Shown here: positions 1-7,438 of the stretch, one piece after another
Numbering within the stretch: the stretch's first letter is position 1
Layout of the letters: each line of letters begins with the position of its first letter
Assembly (NCBI GenBank): GCA_048939725.1
Contig: JBHLPG010000033.1
Location: 1 to 23,284, forward strand
DNA from: Hodarchaeum sp048939725
GTDB lineage: Archaea; Asgardarchaeota; Heimdallarchaeia; Hodarchaeales; Hodarchaeaceae
Length of the DNA: 23,284 bases
Reading direction: 5' to 3'
The notes under the pieces: model-generated
The model's input: the letters and a program-made list of their open reading frames with translations, nothing else
The model's database searches: none
What the model was told of the DNA's origin: nothing
Program-made: the position numbers and the translations under genes

Positions 1-108
1 ACATATATACAATCCGTACTTTCGTATTATTGCTCTATGTGTTCCACATCGCCGACACGTACGTGTTCCCTTCCCAAACTTTTTCTTTGGCTCTGACATC
101 TTATGCAT
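1..108 (-). CDS. rps14: Small ribosomal subunit protein uS14, 5' part only
   Basis: This is the first 36 codons of the archaeal zinc-type S14, read leftward and cut by the window edge. The translated start is basic, then shows CRRC, RKYG and LYIC, the first half of the C-x2-C...C-x2-C zinc ribbon of archaeal and eukaryotic S14 (S29). I chose the ATG at 108 because a GGAG lies 10 nt before it inside the end of the L5 gene; a second in-frame ATG at 99 is less well spaced. It follows L5 by 2 nt, the normal archaeal order L5-S14-S8. The protein binds 16S rRNA in the head of the small subunit. Confidence 0.9.
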   Translation of the reverse strand, partial: MHKMSEPKKKFGKGTRTCRRCGTHRAIIRKYGLYIC

Positions 109-110
109 GG

Positions 111-713
111 TTATACAACTCCGAGATTGAACTCATGCTTGAAAAAAGCAATTCCTTCTTCTTTAGTGATTCTATGGCTAGCAGGAATTTTCATCTTCCG
201 AGACCTTCGCCGGTTGGTTCGATAGCCTGGGCGTTCCAAGACAATGGTAGTATCAAAGCCGTGAACCCCGATTTTAGGGTCGTATTTGACATTGGGTAAT
301 TTTAGATGATCATCTATTCCTAATGATAGATTTCCATGTCTATCGAAATTCTTTTGAGATACTTGATCCTCAACTGCCCAAAATGCCTTTTTCAAGAATT
401 CTTTAGCAAGTTCCCCTCTTAACGTTGTGAATACTGCTATTGGTTCGTGTTTCCTGATTCCAAATCCTCTAACAGATTCTTTTGCTCTTCCATTTGCAGG
501 ACTTTGATTTGTTAGGATCTCACAGAGTTCTCGGGCTTTCTCCAGTTGTGGGCCTGAGGTGCCTACTGCGAAATTCACACACACCTTTAAAATTCGTGGT
601 TTCCGCATTGGGTGTGCATTCCATTCCGCCACGAAAGCTTTTTCAGTATCTGTGAGTGGGATTGGTTCCCTTTCTTCTTCTACTGCTGGGGGAGTTCTTT
701 TTCTAAAGCTCAT
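111..713 (-). CDS. rpl5: Large ribosomal subunit protein uL5
   Basis: Archaeal uL5, which binds 5S rRNA and contacts the small-subunit head. It shows the family core: a PRILKVCVNFAVG-like strand near residue 40, a GRAK/GFGIRK segment, and the C-terminal GYRTNRRR region. The frame is open from an ATG at 722, but GAGG sits immediately before that codon and exactly 9 nt before the next in-frame ATG at 713, so 713 (200 aa) is the likelier start. It then overlaps the end of S4e by 11 nt, implying translational coupling. An acidic and proline-rich stretch of about 20 residues precedes the core, a mild N-terminal extension. Confidence 0.95.
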   Translation of the reverse strand: MSFRKRTPPAVEEEREPIPLTDTEKAFVAEWNAHPMRKPRILKVCVNFAVGTSGPQLEKARELCEILTNQSPANGRAKESVRGFGIRKHEPIAVFTTLRGELAKEFLKKAFWAVEDQVSQKNFDRHGNLSLGIDDHLKLPNVKYDPKIGVHGFDTTIVLERPGYRTNRRRSRKMKIPASHRITKEEGIAFFKHEFNLGVV

Positions 714-1491
714 CTTGAGCATCCTCGGTAATTTGCTCTACTTCTTGTGGGATTTCGATGACTGGTTCATCTCGGCCTATAACAAACAGATGATGATCTG
801 TTGTTTTGATTTCTCCCATTTCTGTTTCTAATGTAATTGTACGAGTTCTTCGTCCGCTTTGAGTTTCTATTTCTTGGATTTTTCCGACGACACCTACATT
901 ATGTCCTCCCATAATTAATGCAGTGTTACCTTCTGTGAAGGGGTAGTGATCTTCTATTGTTCTATCTTCTAGGTTGAACATCACGCTATCTTTAACTGCA
1001 AGTTCTGAGATAGGGAACTTGTGTTCCTCTTCGGGATCCATTAGATAATTCCTCCCATCGTGAAATGTAAGTTGAATTAAGTTTTTCTTAACTGTTTGTT
1101 TTCTCTTGATCCGTTGCATCTTCAGATGGGCATCTTCTTTTGAAATTGGGTGTAGTTTGAATCTCCGTTTTCCACGGTATGGCGTCAGCCGGTAATATTC
1201 ATCTGTTTTGGTTATTTCCAATATATCCATTGGACCCATGCTAGATTTGTAGCTTGTTTGCACTTTCCCATCAACTTTGATCATTCTTCTGCTCAGTATT
1301 TTTTTGACTTCGGAAAGGGTTTTGGCGTATCCTAATATTTCTCTAATCACAATTCCCAACGGGATCGAAGAATCCATTGTACTCCGTGTTGGGTAAGGTT
1401 TGATTGTAAAGATGCCATGTTTCCTTGGTATGGGATAAGCGATTGGGGCACTTAATCGTTTTTTATGTTGGGGACTTCCTTTCTTACCCAT
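703..1491 (-). CDS. rps4e: Small ribosomal subunit protein eS4
   Basis: Archaeal/eukaryotic S4e, 262 aa, a 16S rRNA-binding protein absent from bacteria. It opens with the conserved MGKKGSPQHKKRL, followed by an S4-like RNA-binding segment (about residues 45-105), the central S4e domain, and a C-terminal KOW-like part with GGHNVGVVGKI near residues 195-206. A GGAG lies 9 nt before the ATG. The last 20 residues are acidic and extend past the usual core. It lies 14 nt after L24 and overlaps L5, as in most archaeal spc-type operons. Confidence 0.96.
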   Translation of the reverse strand: MGKKGSPQHKKRLSAPIAYPIPRKHGIFTIKPYPTRSTMDSSIPLGIVIREILGYAKTLSEVKKILSRRMIKVDGKVQTSYKSSMGPMDILEITKTDEYYRLTPYRGKRRFKLHPISKEDAHLKMQRIKRKQTVKKNLIQLTFHDGRNYLMDPEEEHKFPISELAVKDSVMFNLEDRTIEDHYPFTEGNTALIMGGHNVGVVGKIQEIETQSGRRTRTITLETEMGEIKTTDHHLFVIGRDEPVIEIPQEVEQITEDAQDEL

Positions 1492-1505
1492 TGTGCTCTA
1501 CTCCA

Positions 1506-1934
1506 TTACTCTTCTTCAATGGCTTCTGCCGCAGTGATATCGTCTTCATCAATTTCGAGTTCCATTTTCGCTCGTCGTTCCAAGATCTTCTTCCGGGACC
1601 TGTCTACTTTTCCAAACCGGCGAATAACTACATTTGAGGCATCGATCTTGTACATCACTTTTGATTTGTCCGCTTTTTCACGAGCAATTCCATCGACCCC
1701 TAATCGTCGTTTTTTCGTATCAACTGTGAGGATTTTCCCTTCAGTCCCTACGAAATCGCCTGTGGTGATATAGACAACATCACCTGTACGGACAGGCATT
1801 TTTTTCACCTTGTATTTCTCTCGTAGGTCTTTGGAAAGTCGTACTGACATCATTTTTGACCGATGAAATGAATCTGCTGTGTATATTCGGCGTCTTTGTT
1901 TTGATGGATCACGAGTTTTTGATTTTGTACCCAT
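1506..1934 (-). CDS. rpl24: Large ribosomal subunit protein uL24
   Basis: Archaeal uL24, 142 aa, an early-assembly 23S rRNA-binding protein near the exit tunnel. The N terminus holds the archaeal/eukaryotic basic SKTRDPSKQRRR stretch, and a KOW motif spans about residues 48-85 (RTGDVVYITTGDFVGTEGKI). An AGGTGA Shine-Dalgarno lies exactly 6 nt before the ATG. The final 20 residues are strongly acidic, beyond the usual end of the family. It lies between L14 (13 nt gap) and S4e (14 nt gap) in one transcript. Confidence 0.95.
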   Translation of the reverse strand: MGTKSKTRDPSKQRRRIYTADSFHRSKMMSVRLSKDLREKYKVKKMPVRTGDVVYITTGDFVGTEGKILTVDTKKRRLGVDGIAREKADKSKVMYKIDASNVVIRRFGKVDRSRKKILERRAKMELEIDEDDITAAEAIEEE

Positions 1935-1947
1935 TTTGGTTCACCTT

Positions 1948-2364
1948 TCAGGAAATTACTCGGGCTGTACTCGCAATTCGTGGCCACGCATCAGCTGCTT
2001 CTTTTGAAACGGCTCCCCGAATTTCGCTTCCTCTTGGTTCTCCCTGTTCGTTTGTAACCACTACTGCATTATCTTCAAAATATACCCAACTTCCATCTGA
2101 TCGTTTATAGGGCTTTTTTTGTCTGATTACAACCGCATGGACAATTTGCCTACGCAGTTTGGGGGTTCCTTTTTTCACTGAGCACACGATCATATCCCCT
2201 ACTCTTGCTGCGGGTTGTCGTCTTAATCGGGTATTGTGCCCTTTCACACTGATAACTTGGATCATTCTTGCTCCAGAGTTATCTGCTACTCTAACAATGG
2301 CTCCAGTTGGTAATGCGCGGGTTATGCGCCTTGTTACAAGCCTTAATGATCTTCGCTTCTTCAT
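1948..2364 (-). CDS. rpl14: Large ribosomal subunit protein uL14
   Basis: Archaeal uL14, 138 aa, at the subunit interface of the large subunit. The beta-barrel signature is clear: GAIVRVADNSGARMIQVISV near residues 22-41 and GDMIVCSVKKG near 56-66. The C terminus resembles the archaeal form with SEIRGAVSKEAADAWPRIAS. An AAGGAGA ribosome binding site lies 7 nt before the ATG, within the end of the S17 gene. Confidence 0.97.
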   Translation of the reverse strand: MKKRRSLRLVTRRITRALPTGAIVRVADNSGARMIQVISVKGHNTRLRRQPAARVGDMIVCSVKKGTPKLRRQIVHAVVIRQKKPYKRSDGSWVYFEDNAVVVTNEQGEPRGSEIRGAVSKEAADAWPRIASTARVIS

Positions 2365-2368
2365 TTAA

Positions 2369-2713
2369 TCATTCTCCTTTCCCTAAATTTTCAATTACTA
2401 CGAAAGATACGGTTTTAGATAATGGACGGCATTCTCCAATTCGTATTCGGTCTCCAACTTTCGCATCTATACAGGGGGGGTTATGAGCATGCATTCGTAT
2501 GGTTGAACGCCCATAGCGTTTGTACTTTCTTACTAATTCCAGATAAGGTCTTTCCACAGTCACTGTTTTGTCCATTCTGTCTGATATAACTTTTGTTTCA
2601 ATAATTCGCCCACGAACGGATAGTGTTCCATGGAAAGGACAGTTCTGGTCATCGCACGTCCTTTTAGGTGTTGGAGCAATTCCGATATGTCGTGAATACT
2701 TTTTCTTCACCAT
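2369..2713 (-). CDS. rps17: Small ribosomal subunit protein uS17
   Basis: Archaeal uS17, 114 aa, with the N-terminal extension typical of archaea and eukaryotes. This contains CDDQNCPFHG (residues 20-29), a cysteine pair common in archaeal S17. The OB-fold core follows with GRIIETKVISDRMDKTVTVE and a GDRIRIGECRPLSKT segment. It binds 16S rRNA in primary assembly. GAGG lies 8 nt before the ATG. The gene start overlaps the end of rnp1 by 7 nt. Confidence 0.97.
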   Translation of the reverse strand: MVKKKYSRHIGIAPTPKRTCDDQNCPFHGTLSVRGRIIETKVISDRMDKTVTVERPYLELVRKYKRYGRSTIRMHAHNPPCIDAKVGDRIRIGECRPLSKTVSFVVIENLGKGE

Positions 2714-2994
2714 TTACGTTTCCTCATACGTTTTATACGATCTTCATGTCGTCCTTTCATTTGGTTACCATTTATTTCGTATGATTGGTTATTAATTGTG
2801 ATTCGTAATTTTGCTTGATCCTTTGGGATTATTTTCAAACCTTTAATGGTCATTATTTCCCAAGTATTTTTTGTTTCGTTTCTAATTTGTCCTGAAAACA
2901 CTTTCCCTGAATATTCGATTTCGCATTGTCGATTAATTAATCTAATTCTTAATATATTTCTCTCTAGTGATATTTCATGGCAATTTCGGGACAT
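2707..2994 (-). CDS. rnp1: RNase P protein component 1 (Rpp29/Pop4 homologue)
   Basis: Archaeal RNase P protein 1, 95 aa, homologue of eukaryotic Rpp29/Pop4, which helps the RNase P RNA remove 5' leaders from pre-tRNA. Support is the position between L29 and S17, the length, and a short Sm-like barrel pattern with an EYSGKVFSGQIRNETKNTWE stretch (SG-V-x-G-x-I-x-x-E-T). A very basic tail (RIKRMRKRKW) follows. It overlaps L29 by 20 nt and S17 by 7 nt. AAGGA precedes the ATG by about 8 nt. The N-terminal 15 residues are divergent. Confidence 0.88.
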   Translation of the reverse strand: MSRNCHEISLERNILRIRLINRQCEIEYSGKVFSGQIRNETKNTWEIMTIKGLKIIPKDQAKLRITINNQSYEINGNQMKGRHEDRIKRMRKRKW

Positions 2995-3196
2995 CTTGTT
3001 CTTCCTTATTAATTGTGAGAATTCGAGCTACTGTTCGTCTTAATTCACGGACACGACCCGCGGATTCAATTGATCCTGTTCGAGCTTTACCTCTCAATGT
3101 CAATAATTCGGTTTTTAATTCTGCTAGCTTTTTCTCTCGTTCAGGAAGCGTCATTTTTCGAATTTCTGCTTTACGTAATATCGCCGTTTTTATCAC
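2975..3196 (-). CDS. rpl29: Large ribosomal subunit protein uL29
   Basis: uL29, 73 aa, a two-helix protein near the peptide exit tunnel. The core ILRKAEIRKM and the KTELLTLRGKARTGS stretch match archaeal L29. The start is a GTG that shares bases with the S3 stop codon in a GTGA overlap, so translation is probably coupled to S3. The next in-frame ATG (residue 15) would remove the first conserved helix and is not preferred. The C-terminal RRTVARILTINKE matches the family end. Confidence 0.93.
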   Translation of the reverse strand: MIKTAILRKAEIRKMTLPEREKKLAELKTELLTLRGKARTGSIESAGRVRELRRTVARILTINKEEQDVPKLP

Positions 3197-4005
3197 CCTT
3201 TTTCTTCAAAATCTTCCGCTTTCAGTAATTCTTCGCTTTCTTCTTCTTTGGTCGTACTATCAAGCTCCGCTTCAGTTGAATCTTTTTCTTCTGCAGCTGT
3301 TTTAGGTACGGGTTCTGCAGCTGTTTCAGGTTTAGTTTCTACTTCTGGTTTTTTGAATATTAATTCTTCTTCCTCTTCGATTAATTCCTCTTCTTTTGGT
3401 TCACCAAAAACATTAGGAATAAGTACAGCGTCATCAGGGAGCACTGCATTGGGCTGCATAATCTTAACGTGAACTCCGATAACTCCCTGTTTGAGTGTAA
3501 CTTCCATTACAGTGTCTTCGACATATCTCTTAGAGGGTTCACCACATTTTGCGACAAATCCTTCCCTAAAGACTTCTGAACGTGCCCGCTGAGAAGTTAA
3601 TTTTCCCTTTATAGTGATTTCACAGCCTCGTGCGTCAGCAGACATGATTCGTCGAACTAAAGCGTAACCCGCTCTACGAAAGTGAAATCCTTTTTGGATC
3701 TGGGAAATTAGTCGACCTGCCATGACTCGGGAGTTTAGTCGAGGATTTTCGAGATCTTTAATTTCAAGTTGAGGGGTTTCTAATCCATATATATGTTCTA
3801 AAGCATCAGTAATTTTCCTAACATTCCGTCCACGTCTACCAATTACCATTCCCAAGCGAACTGCGTGGATTACTACTCGATGGCCCATTGGCGTTTTATG
3901 AATCTCTACCTTTCCTTGTCCCGCTAGCTGCAGTTCATCATTCAAGAATTCACTTACCTGAACATATTGTAAGTTCCTATTTAGTAATTCTTTTCTTGCT
4001 GCCAT
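3193..4005 (-). CDS. rps3: Small ribosomal subunit protein uS3 with long acidic tail
   Basis: Archaeal uS3, 270 aa, at the mRNA entry site. A KH type-2 domain occupies about residues 15-95, with GMVIGRRGRNVRKI as its GxxG loop, followed by the conserved S3 C-terminal domain (RRIMSADARGCEITIKGKL). After about residue 200 the protein continues with some 70 residues very rich in Glu, Lys, Thr and Ala, which looks disordered; many archaeal S3 proteins end soon after residue 210-230. GGAGGAG lies 8 nt before the ATG. It lies 4 nt after L22. Confidence 0.95.
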   Translation of the reverse strand: MAARKELLNRNLQYVQVSEFLNDELQLAGQGKVEIHKTPMGHRVVIHAVRLGMVIGRRGRNVRKITDALEHIYGLETPQLEIKDLENPRLNSRVMAGRLISQIQKGFHFRRAGYALVRRIMSADARGCEITIKGKLTSQRARSEVFREGFVAKCGEPSKRYVEDTVMEVTLKQGVIGVHVKIMQPNAVLPDDAVLIPNVFGEPKEEELIEEEEELIFKKPEVETKPETAAEPVPKTAAEEKDSTEAELDSTTKEEESEELLKAEDFEEKG

Positions 4006-4009
4006 TCCC

Positions 4010-4486
4010 TCACTCCTCCGTTACTACTACCTCAACGTGTGTTAATGTTTGATTACTTGGTGATGACCTTCCATGGGCTCGTGGCATTATTCCTCGAATT
4101 TTCCGTCCTCTTTGGGCTGCCATATGTGTGATTCGTAACCGACTGACCTCTAATCCCTTGAATGAGGAATTCTGTTCCACGTTTTCTAGGATACGCAGGA
4201 TTTCTCTCGCTGCCTTCTGTGGATAGCGTCCTGCTGGCCATTTCTGCAAATCGCGTCGGTGAGGAATTTTTTTCCGATAACGTTTGAAAGGGACACTTTT
4301 TTTCCCAGAGATGACGTGTTCAAGATATTCTTGGGCTGTTTCTAGGTATTTCCCTTTTAGTTCGTGGCAAATTTCTCGAGCATGTTTAGGCGAAATTCGC
4401 ATATTCCGTCCTGTTGCGACTGCAGTGCGGTCTGCATCTAACCCAAAGACGGAGATTTTATAATTTGGCACTTCAAATTCAACCAT
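4010..4486 (-). CDS. rpl22: Large ribosomal subunit protein uL22, first gene of the operon
   Basis: Archaeal uL22, 158 aa, which lines the exit tunnel. The conserved stretches are RNMRISPKHAREICHELKGK (residues 28-47), VPFKRYRKKIPHR, and the C-terminal AQRGRKIRGIMPRAHGRSSP with SNQTLTHVEVVV. This length fits archaeal and eukaryotic L22 (L17), longer than bacterial. Here it is the first gene of the transcript: L2 and S19, which precede it in most archaea, are not on this strand. There is no clear Shine-Dalgarno before the ATG, so a short-leader or leaderless message is possible. Confidence 0.96.
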   Translation of the reverse strand: MVEFEVPNYKISVFGLDADRTAVATGRNMRISPKHAREICHELKGKYLETAQEYLEHVISGKKSVPFKRYRKKIPHRRDLQKWPAGRYPQKAAREILRILENVEQNSSFKGLEVSRLRITHMAAQRGRKIRGIMPRAHGRSSPSNQTLTHVEVVVTEE

Positions 4487-4856
4487 AACAAAGATTGAGG
4501 AATAATCCTGAACCTTCTTTCGTTTTCTTTTTTTTTAACCTTTACACGTAGTATTGGCTTATTTTAAACATTTAAGGTTACGATTTTTTCGTTATAAAAA
4601 TCATCTCCTTCCACTTAGTAATATACGCATTTCAAGCCCTTTGAAATATTTTTACCGCTTCCTTGTTAATTCATCGTTTCCGCTATTTTTGTTTCACCAC
4701 CACATCCGATTCTCCTTTCTAACCTTTTTTGTGGTAGTTAACATGTTATTTTCTATACAATGATTTTTACATATCTTTCAGTTCTTTAAAGTGTCCACCT
4801 GTATTTTTTTAACCACATAAATTTTTCCCTGTATATGAAAGTAAAGGTGATTTTAT
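4487..4856. promoter_or_regulatory. Divergent promoter region between L22 and S19
   Basis: This 370-nt AT-rich stretch has no credible ORF and separates two divergently transcribed ribosomal genes, so it must hold both promoters. For the minus-strand operon a TATA-like run (GTTAAAAAAAAAG on the minus strand, about 4528-4541) lies 42-52 nt before the L22 start. For S19 a TATTTTTTTAA element at 4802-4812 lies about 45 nt before its start and would leave a leader of roughly 20-25 nt. Element positions come only from spacing and base composition. Confidence 0.4.
4845..4850 (+). promoter_or_regulatory. Shine-Dalgarno deciding the TTG start of S19
   Basis: AGGTGA lies exactly 6 nt before the TTG at 4857. 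The same element with the same spacing precedes L24 (ATG 1934), the adenosyltransferase (ATG 7718) and Map2 (ATG 18367), which supports TTG as the real S19 start. Confidence 0.75.
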
Positions 4857-5252
4857 TTGTCTTCACGTCGTGGTTTTCGTTATCGTGGATTTACTCTTGA
4901 TGAACTTCGTCAAAAATCTATGGATGAGTTTATTTCTCTTCTTCCTGCCCGTCAGCGTCGATCACTGACCCGTGGGATGAGTACTCAACACATTAAACTT
5001 ATGGAACGGATTCTTGCTAGCAAAGAGTCCAAACGACCTGTAAGAACACATTGTCGTGATTTTATCATTCTTCCTGAACTTATTGGTGCTGTCGTTCAGG
5101 TTTATAATGGCAAGGAGTTTCTTCGTGTGAATCTGCAGCCAGAAATGCTTGGGCATTATCTAGGGGAGTTCGCGCCCACCTGTAAACAAGTTAAACACTC
5201 CGCTCCTGGTATTGGAGCCACAAGAGGATCACAATTCGTCCCCTTGAAGTAA
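4857..5252 (+). CDS. rps19: Small ribosomal subunit protein uS19, separate from its operon
   Basis: Archaeal/eukaryotic-type uS19 (S15 in eukaryotes), 131 aa. After a basic start come the GFTLDELRQKSMDEF helix, the RQRRSLTRG segment, RPVRTHCRDFIILPELIG and the conserved tail GHYLGEFAPTCKQVKHSAPG. Full length for the family. The start codon is TTG, set by a strong AGGTGA 6 nt upstream. It normally lies between L2 and L22 on one strand, but here it is a single gene facing away from L22, ending 28 nt before the convergent RNase III gene. Confidence 0.95.
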   Translation: MSSRRGFRYRGFTLDELRQKSMDEFISLLPARQRRSLTRGMSTQHIKLMERILASKESKRPVRTHCRDFIILPELIGAVVQVYNGKEFLRVNLQPEMLGHYLGEFAPTCKQVKHSAPGIGATRGSQFVPLK

Positions 5253-5280
5253 GGATTCTTGGAAGCAGCATTTAATCCAG

Positions 5281-6012
5281 TTATTCTTGATTTTCAAATC
5301 GTAGTAGTTTTTTATAGAGATTTAATGCAGCTTTTTTCTGGGCTTCTTTTTTGCTCCTCCCAGACCCTTTCCCCTCTAAAATTTCATCTTGGTATCTTGC
5401 CTGACATAGATACCAATACTGGGGATCATGATCTGTCCCCTCCCTCTTGAGTAATTGGTAGACTGGCCCAGGTAAATGTTGTTGGTGAAAAAATTCCTGT
5501 AGTTGATTTTTCGGATTATGTTCATTGACTTCTGGTGAACTACTACTAAGTTCATTGTTGGTTAAGACACTATCTAAAAGATCCCCAAATAGTCGTAATA
5601 ACAGTGAATAACATGATTCTAACCCATTAGCTACATATAATGCTCCAAAGATAGCTTCAACAGTGTCAGCAAGATCCTTTTCTTGAATTGTATAGGCTGG
5701 TGCACACCGTAGGATCAAACCTATCTGGAGGTCTTTTCCTATTTTCGCTAATGTTGTATTCTGGACAATCTCTGCACGTTTCTTTGTCAATATTCCTTCA
5801 GTCATAACATCTTTTTGATACAACCAGTCAAGAACGAGAAGATCAATCACTGAATCTCCAAGTGTTTCGAGTCGCTGATTATCACGAACTTCTGGATCTA
5901 CTGATTTATAAGATGGATGAGTAAGAGCTTCGATGAGTAGTGGTAAAGATAATTGCAGATTGAATCTGAGATTAAATTTTTGAAATATCTCACTGCTTTG
6001 CTCCTTTGACAT
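5281..6012 (-). CDS. rnc: Ribonuclease III with dsRNA-binding domain
   Basis: A full class-1 RNase III, which cuts double-stranded RNA with two metal ions. With the start at 6012 (243 aa) the endonuclease domain covers about residues 8-150. Its signature is NQRLETLGDS (45-54), and LADTVEAIFGALY supplies D116 and E119. E49, D53, D116 and E119 correspond to the E. coli catalytic E41, D45, D114 and E117. The residue matching E. coli E38 is Gln46, as in Dicer and Drosha signatures. A dsRNA-binding domain follows (about 168-238) with GSGRSKKEAQKKAA. The frame extends to an ATG at 6039, but only the ATG at 6012 has a spaced GAGG (8 nt). RNase III is uncommon in archaea, so transfer or an old eukaryote-like lineage are both open. 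Confidence 0.92.
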   Translation of the reverse strand: MSKEQSSEIFQKFNLRFNLQLSLPLLIEALTHPSYKSVDPEVRDNQRLETLGDSVIDLLVLDWLYQKDVMTEGILTKKRAEIVQNTTLAKIGKDLQIGLILRCAPAYTIQEKDLADTVEAIFGALYVANGLESCYSLLLRLFGDLLDSVLTNNELSSSSPEVNEHNPKNQLQEFFHQQHLPGPVYQLLKREGTDHDPQYWYLCQARYQDEILEGKGSGRSKKEAQKKAALNLYKKLLRFENQE

Positions 6013-6125
6013 TAGAATGGCCTCACATTCATTCATCATATAGAATGATATAAAGGAAGCTTAAAATATTAGAATTTGTAACAAAGTTTAACCGAGATTC
6101 TCCTCAATATATGAAGGAAAGATAA

Positions 6126-7253
6126 ATGGCACAAAAAACGCTGAAGGAGTATGGATTAGAGTTTATTAACGAAATGGCCAAAGATCGAGAGGTAGCTCAA
6201 CAAGAAATTGGCGTAGGTATTTCTGGGGCTAAAAGTTCTCTTGTCAACCAAGGGCTTCCTCATTTTTCTTACAAAGATATGGAAGAATTTGTCAAGATTA
6301 TCAGGAAGGAGACAGCTCGTGTTGTGGACGGAGAATTGACGCGCATTACTCTCAAATCCTTGGGACGTATTCGACAAATTATCCAAAGTGATGCTACATT
6401 TCTTCAAGAAGTCAATTCTTCTGTGTCTGAAGAACAAATACAAGAATTTGAGAAAGAAATCACCAATTTAAGAGACCAAATTAAAGAGAAAAATACGCAA
6501 TTGTCTCAGCTTGAACGTGAACGAGATGATGTCCGCCACTTATTCGAGGAAAACCAGGACAAAATGAATCAATTAGAGATTGAGATAAAACGGTTGCATC
6601 TCCAAGTTCAAAATCTTCAAGAGCAGGAAGAGCTTAGCCAGAAGAGTGTTATAGAGATCAGATCGGAATTGGCTGCAAAAGAGGCGTTAATTGAGAAGTT
6701 AAAAGAAAATGAAAAGATCCACGAGAAAGATATTGAAGAGGCGCTTGCATCTATCGCTGAAACATATCAAATACAAGAAGACTATTATGCTCGGATGTTA
6801 GAGGAGGCTGTTCAGCAGCGTTTAAAGCAAGTCCGTCAGGACTATGATCTAGAACTCGAAGAGATGCAAACCCGATTGAAGAATGAAATCGAACGTCATG
6901 AAGCGGACTCTAAACAACATAAAATGACAGTATCTCGTCTTGAAGAGGCCCTTAATATGGCTGAAGAAGAACAACATACCCTTCAAGAAAAACTAAATCA
7001 AGTTTATGATGAACGGTCTCAACGTAATTTGATTTTAGAATATACACAACGATTACTATCCACCCATCCGCTGTATGCTTCAATCTTGATCTTACTGAAT
7101 CTTGGAGGCGTTTTAGATCTTCCAACACTCGCCATGTCTGTTGGTGCGCATCCAACGAGACTGAAACAAATGTTAGAAGAGGAGTTAGTCTCAAGAAATC
7201 TGATCACTATATCCCTCGACGATCCACCAATAGTCCGTGCAACTATGGAATAA
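6126..7253 (+). CDS. Coiled-coil protein with winged-helix-like C terminus, unknown function
   Basis: I do not recognise this 375-residue protein. Residues 1-100 are mixed and probably helical. About 105-305 is one long, charged heptad region rich in Glu, Lys, Gln and Leu with no membrane segment, typical of a coiled coil. About 308-375 changes character: YASILILLNLGGVLDLPTLA, then a Gly-Ala turn, LKQMLEEELVSRNLI and a short strand, the pattern of a winged helix-turn-helix. This suggests a dimeric cytosolic protein that could bind DNA or protein through its C terminus. It has its own promoter region, divergent from RNase III by 86-113 nt. A purine-rich AAGGAAAG precedes the ATG. The function is not assigned. 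Confidence 0.75.
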   Translation: MAQKTLKEYGLEFINEMAKDREVAQQEIGVGISGAKSSLVNQGLPHFSYKDMEEFVKIIRKETARVVDGELTRITLKSLGRIRQIIQSDATFLQEVNSSVSEEQIQEFEKEITNLRDQIKEKNTQLSQLERERDDVRHLFEENQDKMNQLEIEIKRLHLQVQNLQEQEELSQKSVIEIRSELAAKEALIEKLKENEKIHEKDIEEALASIAETYQIQEDYYARMLEEAVQQRLKQVRQDYDLELEEMQTRLKNEIERHEADSKQHKMTVSRLEEALNMAEEEQHTLQEKLNQVYDERSQRNLILEYTQRLLSTHPLYASILILLNLGGVLDLPTLAMSVGAHPTRLKQMLEEELVSRNLITISLDDPPIVRATME

Positions 7254-7438
7254 TGAATTTAGAGCTATTCTTCAAATTTTGCGGGAAAAAAAGTGGAAGA
7301 GGAGACAGCAGGCTCCAGGATTAATAAAACCATTGGTCTTGGATGGTAGTTAATACAGAGAAATTTTTTTGCCTTAAAATTTTAGCTAGGGGTCTATAAA
7401 ATGATCCTTTATATGTTTTATATTATTTGAAAAATAAG

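Noticed and set aside
6952..7207. Minus-strand frames inside the coiled-coil gene
   Set aside because: They are antisense shadows of a strongly coding frame and show no motif.
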